Shown: positions 61,191-64,000 of the stretch, in pieces
Position numbering within the stretch: position 1 is the first letter of the stretch
Layout of the letters: every line of letters begins with the position of its first letter
Source of the DNA: Bradyrhizobium sp. KBS0727
GTDB lineage: Bacteria; Pseudomonadota; Alphaproteobacteria; Rhizobiales; Xanthobacteraceae
Length of the DNA stretch: 64,000 bases
Assembly (NCBI RefSeq): GCF_005937885.2
Contig: NZ_CP042176.1
Span: 5,079,501 to 5,143,500 of the forward strand
Direction: 5' to 3'
Translations under genes and position numbers: made by a program
Notes under the pieces: model-generated
The model's input: only the letters and a program-made list of their open reading frames with translations
Database searches by the model: none
Told to the model about the DNA's origin: nothing

Positions 61191-62159
61191 CTATTCGTTG
61201 GCGATACCCATTTCCTTGATCACGCGCGCATATTTGGCGAGCTGATCACGCGTCAGGATCCGCAGCTCCTCCGCCGAACTGCCGCGCACCGCAAAACCCA
61301 ACTCCTCCAGCCGGCGGCGAACATCGGGGTCACCGACCGCCTTCAGGGCCTCGGCATTCAGCCGGGCAATGATCTCCTTCGGCGTGCCGGCAGGAGCCAG
61401 AATCGCAAACCACGAATTGAACAGGAAACCCGGCAGGCCGGATTCCGAGACGGTCGGCACGTCGGGGAATTGCGCCAACCTCTTCTCGGTCGTCACCCCG
61501 AGCAGCTTGACCTGACCTCCGCGCACCAGCGCCGCGACCGTGCCGAGGCCCTGGAAGGCGACCGGAATCTGACCGGCGGCGACGTCGGTCGCGGCCTGGG
61601 TGGCGCCCTTGTAGGGCACATGGGTCAGCGAGATGCCGGCGGCGGAAGCAAACATCGCCATGGCGAGATGCTGCGGGCTGCCCGGTCCGCCCGAGCCGTA
61701 ATCGATCTTGCCGGGCGCGGCCTTCGCGGCGGCGATCAGGTCCGCCGCGTTCTTGAAGCCGGCGCTGTTGTTGGCGATCAGTCCCCACTCCACCGTCGCA
61801 ACCAGTGATACCGGCTCGAAATCCTTCAGAATGTCCCAACGCATCTTGGATTGCAGGTTGGGCACCATGGTCATGATGCTGTCGTTGAAGCCGCCGATCG
61901 TGTAGCCGTCGGGCTCGGCACGCGCGACGGCTTCGGCGCCGATCAGGCCCGACGCGCCCGGCTGGTTCAGGATCACGAATTGCTGGCCCATGTTGTCGGC
62001 CATCTTCTGCGTCACGATCCGCGCCGCAACGTCGACTGCGCTTGCGGCTGCCAGCGGCACGATCATCTTGATGGGCCGGTCGGGATAGGCGCTCTGCGCG
62101 ACTGCATGGGAGCCCGGGAGCAGCGCAAGCGCCGGGATCAGCAAGTGGAACAGGCGCAT
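61191..62159 (-). CDS. Bug/TctC-type substrate-binding protein
   Basis: A 322-aa periplasmic receptor of the tripartite tricarboxylate type. Signal peptide about 1-22 (ending AVAQS). Motifs: YPDRPIKMIVPLAAASAVD (the usual F-x-x-G-G-x-x-D loop reads PLAAASAVD), GQQFVILNQPGASGLIGAEAV, DGYTIGGF, and VPYKGATQAATDVAAGQIP. The changed loop near residue 38 may alter ligand type. No membrane partner is nearby. It is divergent from an exported amidohydrolase. Confidence 0.88.
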   Translation of the reverse strand: MRLFHLLIPALALLPGSHAVAQSAYPDRPIKMIVPLAAASAVDVAARIVTQKMADNMGQQFVILNQPGASGLIGAEAVARAEPDGYTIGGFNDSIMTMVPNLQSKMRWDILKDFEPVSLVATVEWGLIANNSAGFKNAADLIAAAKAAPGKIDYGSGGPGSPQHLAMAMFASAAGISLTHVPYKGATQAATDVAAGQIPVAFQGLGTVAALVRGGQVKLLGVTTEKRLAQFPDVPTVSESGLPGFLFNSWFAILAPAGTPKEIIARLNAEALKAVGDPDVRRRLEELGFAVRGSSAEELRILTRDQLAKYARVIKEMGIANE

Positions 62160-62336
62160 TTTCTGGTTTCTCCCGGTGGGCGATCACGTTTGCGGGTATC
62201 GGCGGTGATCTTTGCAGGGATGATTGCCCTCCCGCATCCAACTTGGCAATGTGGTGGACGCCAAATTAAGAAATGAGCCGGCGCATCATGCAGCCGGCCG
62301 GGGAAACGCCACCAAAAAAATCAAGGGAGGCTATCG

Positions 62337-63425
62337 ATGACCACCCGCAGGGACTTCCTGAAGGGCGCGGCCGCGTCCGGGATCACGTTTTGCAGTTGCG
62401 GCATGCTGGATGCCGCGCATGCGCAATCAAAAGCCCCTCGCCTGCCGGTCAAGGTCAACGGCAAGCGCGTCTTGACGGTGGACGTGCATTCGCACTGTTA
62501 TTTTCGCGAGGCCATCAACCTGATGGGCGACGGGGCCGACAAGGTCCTGCCACCGGTCAAGGGCGTGCCCGAGCACTTCATCGTCGTCGAGCAGCGCCTG
62601 AAGGAAATGGACGCGATGGCGATCGACATGGAGGTGCTGTCGATCAATCCGTTCTGGTACGGCAAGGACCGCGACACGGCGGCCCAGATCATCAAGCTGC
62701 AGAACGAGAAACTTGCGGAGCTTTGTGCCGCGCGGCCGGAGCGGTTCGCCGCCTTTGCCTCGCTGACGTTGCAATATCCGGATCTTGCCGTGCAGCAGCT
62801 GGAGACCGCGGTCAGGAAGCAGGGCCTGCGCGGCGCAGCGGTCGGCGCCAGCGTGCTGGGCGAGGATTTTTCCGATCCGAAATTCCATCCCGTCTGGGCC
62901 AAGGCGGAAGAACTCGGAGCAGTCCTGTTCATCCATCCACAGAGCACGCCCGAGTTGGCAAAACGCTTCAAGGGCAATGGCTGGCTGTCGAACACCATCG
63001 GCAATCCGCTCGACACCACGATCGCTCTGCAGCATCTGATCTTTGAGGGAACGCTCGATCGCTTCCCCGGGCTCAAGATCATCGCGGCCCACGGCGGCGG
63101 CTATCTCGGCTCCTATGCCGCGCGCTGCGACCATGCCTGCTTCGTATCGCCGCAAAACTGCAATCCGGCCATCACGCTGAAGAAGAAGCCGTCGGAATAT
63201 CTCAACCAGCTTTACTTCGATGCCATGGTGTTCACGCCGGAAGGCCTGCGGCATCTGGTGGCGCAGGTCGGCGCGAGCCAGGTGATGCTCGGGACCGACC
63301 ACCCGATTCCCTGGGAGCAGCACCCGGTCGACCATGTCTTCGCGACCACGACGCTGTCGGACAAGCAGAAGATCGCGATTCTCGGCGGCAACGCGGCGAA
63401 GTTGTTCGGGATGAAGGAGGCGTAG
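62337..63425 (+). CDS. Exported amidohydrolase-family protein (ACMSD-like)
   Basis: A 362-aa member of the amidohydrolase-2 family (aminocarboxymuconate-semialdehyde decarboxylase-like). The N terminus MTTRRDFLKGAAASG is a twin-arginine signal, unusual for this family, which is mostly cytosolic. Metal ligands are in VDVHSHCYF (His51, His53), VLFIHPQST, IIAAHGGGYLGSY and VMLGTDHPIPWE. This suggests periplasmic decarboxylation or hydrolysis of an aromatic-derived acid. The paired Bug receptor on the other strand could carry the product or substrate. Confidence 0.88.
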   Translation: MTTRRDFLKGAAASGITFCSCGMLDAAHAQSKAPRLPVKVNGKRVLTVDVHSHCYFREAINLMGDGADKVLPPVKGVPEHFIVVEQRLKEMDAMAIDMEVLSINPFWYGKDRDTAAQIIKLQNEKLAELCAARPERFAAFASLTLQYPDLAVQQLETAVRKQGLRGAAVGASVLGEDFSDPKFHPVWAKAEELGAVLFIHPQSTPELAKRFKGNGWLSNTIGNPLDTTIALQHLIFEGTLDRFPGLKIIAAHGGGYLGSYAARCDHACFVSPQNCNPAITLKKKPSEYLNQLYFDAMVFTPEGLRHLVAQVGASQVMLGTDHPIPWEQHPVDHVFATTTLSDKQKIAILGGNAAKLFGMKEA

Positions 63426-63520
63426 AGCCTTTTCGGTTCTGATTGAATCAGAACCGGGCTCTCATTTATTTTTACGCGTTTTCGTTACGCGAACCGGCGT
63501 CCACTTCGCTCGAAAACGCT
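63424..63520. repeat. Hairpin repeat between convergent genes, possible bidirectional terminator
   Basis: GGTTCTGATT and AATCAGAACC form a perfect 10-bp stem (63435-63455), flanked by AGAGCC and GGGCTCT and followed by TTATTTTTA. Further right, ACGCGTTTTCGTTACGC and TTCGCTCGAAAACGCT give a second palindromic block. It sits between the stop codons of two convergent genes. This arrangement recurs in Bradyrhizobium genomes as a short intergenic repeat. Confidence 0.6.
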
Positions 63521-63533
63521 ATAAGCCGCATTC

Positions 63534-64000
63534 TCAGAGCAACTTCCCATCCGCTCCGAAAAACGGGTGCGGCCCGTCAAACGTCCCGATCGGGACCTGA
63601 TGGGTGACGACGGTGCCAAATCCCTCACCCGGAAACCAGGTGTGAAGATGGAAAGCCGGCGGCTCGACCTTGAAGGAGGGCTCGCGCAGTTTGGCCAGAT
63701 CGAGATCGACGGCATGGTTTGGCGCCGGGCAGATCGTGGTCGGCACACCCGCAAACATCGTCAGCGTGGCGCGGTGGATATGCCCGGTCGCGATCAGTTG
63801 CACGCGCGGATGACGCCGGATGACGGGTGCAAACTCGCTGGCGTTGAGCAGATTCTGGCGGTCCATGTGCCAGATCCCGGCCTTGAACGGCGGATGGTGC
63901 AGGAACAGCAGCGCGGGACGGTCCGGCGCTGCCGCCAGCGTCGCGTCAAGCCATCGCAGCGTCGGCCCATCGAGCTGACCATGCGGCTTGCCGTGCACGC
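63534..64000 (-). CDS. Metallophosphoesterase (cyclic-nucleotide phosphodiesterase type), N-terminal part missing
   Basis: The C-terminal 155 aa of a calcineurin-like phosphoesterase; the 5' part lies beyond the right edge. Present are LLFLHHPPFKAGIWHMD, with the HHPP motif, and LIATGHIHRATLTMF carrying GHIH, metal-binding blocks of the CpdA/Icc group. The N-terminal GDxH and GNHD motifs are not in the window. Function (cAMP phosphodiesterase) is a family-level guess. Confidence 0.8.
   Translation of the reverse strand, partial: VHGKPHGQLDGPTLRWLDATLAAAPDRPALLFLHHPPFKAGIWHMDRQNLLNASEFAPVIRRHPRVQLIATGHIHRATLTMFAGVPTTICPAPNHAVDLDLAKLREPSFKVEPPAFHLHTWFPGEGFGTVVTHQVPIGTFDGPHPFFGADGKLL

Overview
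The window reads as a repeat-rich, accessory part of the chromosome of a Bradyrhizobium-like alphaproteobacterium (Nitrobacteraceae). This placement is an inference. It rests on high GC with strong GC-rich third positions, very many solute-binding proteins (ABC_sub_bind, Bug/TctC, TRAP DctP and Liv types), MmgE/PrpD and CaiB paralogues, and several short intergenic repeats of a kind common in that group. No rRNA, intact tRNA or CRISPR array was seen.

Bases 1-15,000 are a mosaic. They hold a caspase-like peptidase (cut by the window edge), a same-strand array of orphan solute-binding proteins separated by copies of a ~100-bp repeat (R1; one member frameshifted, one reduced to a stub), a divergent pair of cell-wall enzymes (lytic transglycosylase and L,D-transpeptidase), two related MITE-like elements (E1, E2), and a 1,110-aa SAM / class III cyclase / AAA ATPase / TPR signalling protein. 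A 1.2-kb gene-free stretch follows, with repeats R2 and R3 and a 3' fragment of a tRNA-Gln gene that looks like an old integration scar.

Bases 15,000-37,200 form one coherent catabolic locus. Seventeen genes run leftwards from a Liv-type ABC transporter through MmgE/PrpD, two SDRs, a CaiB CoA-transferase, an enoyl-CoA hydratase, an HMG-CoA-lyase-family lyase, an acyl-CoA dehydrogenase, a second MmgE/PrpD, a racemase-fold protein, an MBL-fold hydrolase, a LacI-type regulator and an old-yellow-enzyme reductase. Four genes (TRAP DctPQM and an acyl-CoA synthetase) run rightwards. The divergent promoter region carries two copies of the perfect palindrome TGAAACGTTTCA, each abutting a candidate -35 box, so the locus is probably one LacI-controlled regulon. 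The likely logic is import, CoA activation, oxidation/hydration, then retro-aldol cleavage of an unidentified, probably branched or cyclic, carboxylic acid. R3 and R2 recur just right of the locus, next to a short tyrosine recombinase.

Bases 39,000-50,300 hold a Cys/Met-metabolism PLP enzyme, a LysM protein and a leftward cluster (SDR, MmgE/PrpD, iron-type binding protein, di-haem cytochrome c, IorA/IorB-like molybdenum hydroxylase, unknown periplasmic protein). Bases 50,700-59,500 are a rightward cluster: Bug protein, a second two-subunit molybdenum hydroxylase translationally coupled to a ModA-like protein without a signal peptide, a GntR/FCD regulator, a second TRAP transporter and a cyclase-family hydrolase. 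The right end carries a small membrane protein, a Crp/Fnr regulator, a Bug protein, an exported ACMSD-like amidohydrolase, a hairpin repeat and a partial metallophosphoesterase.
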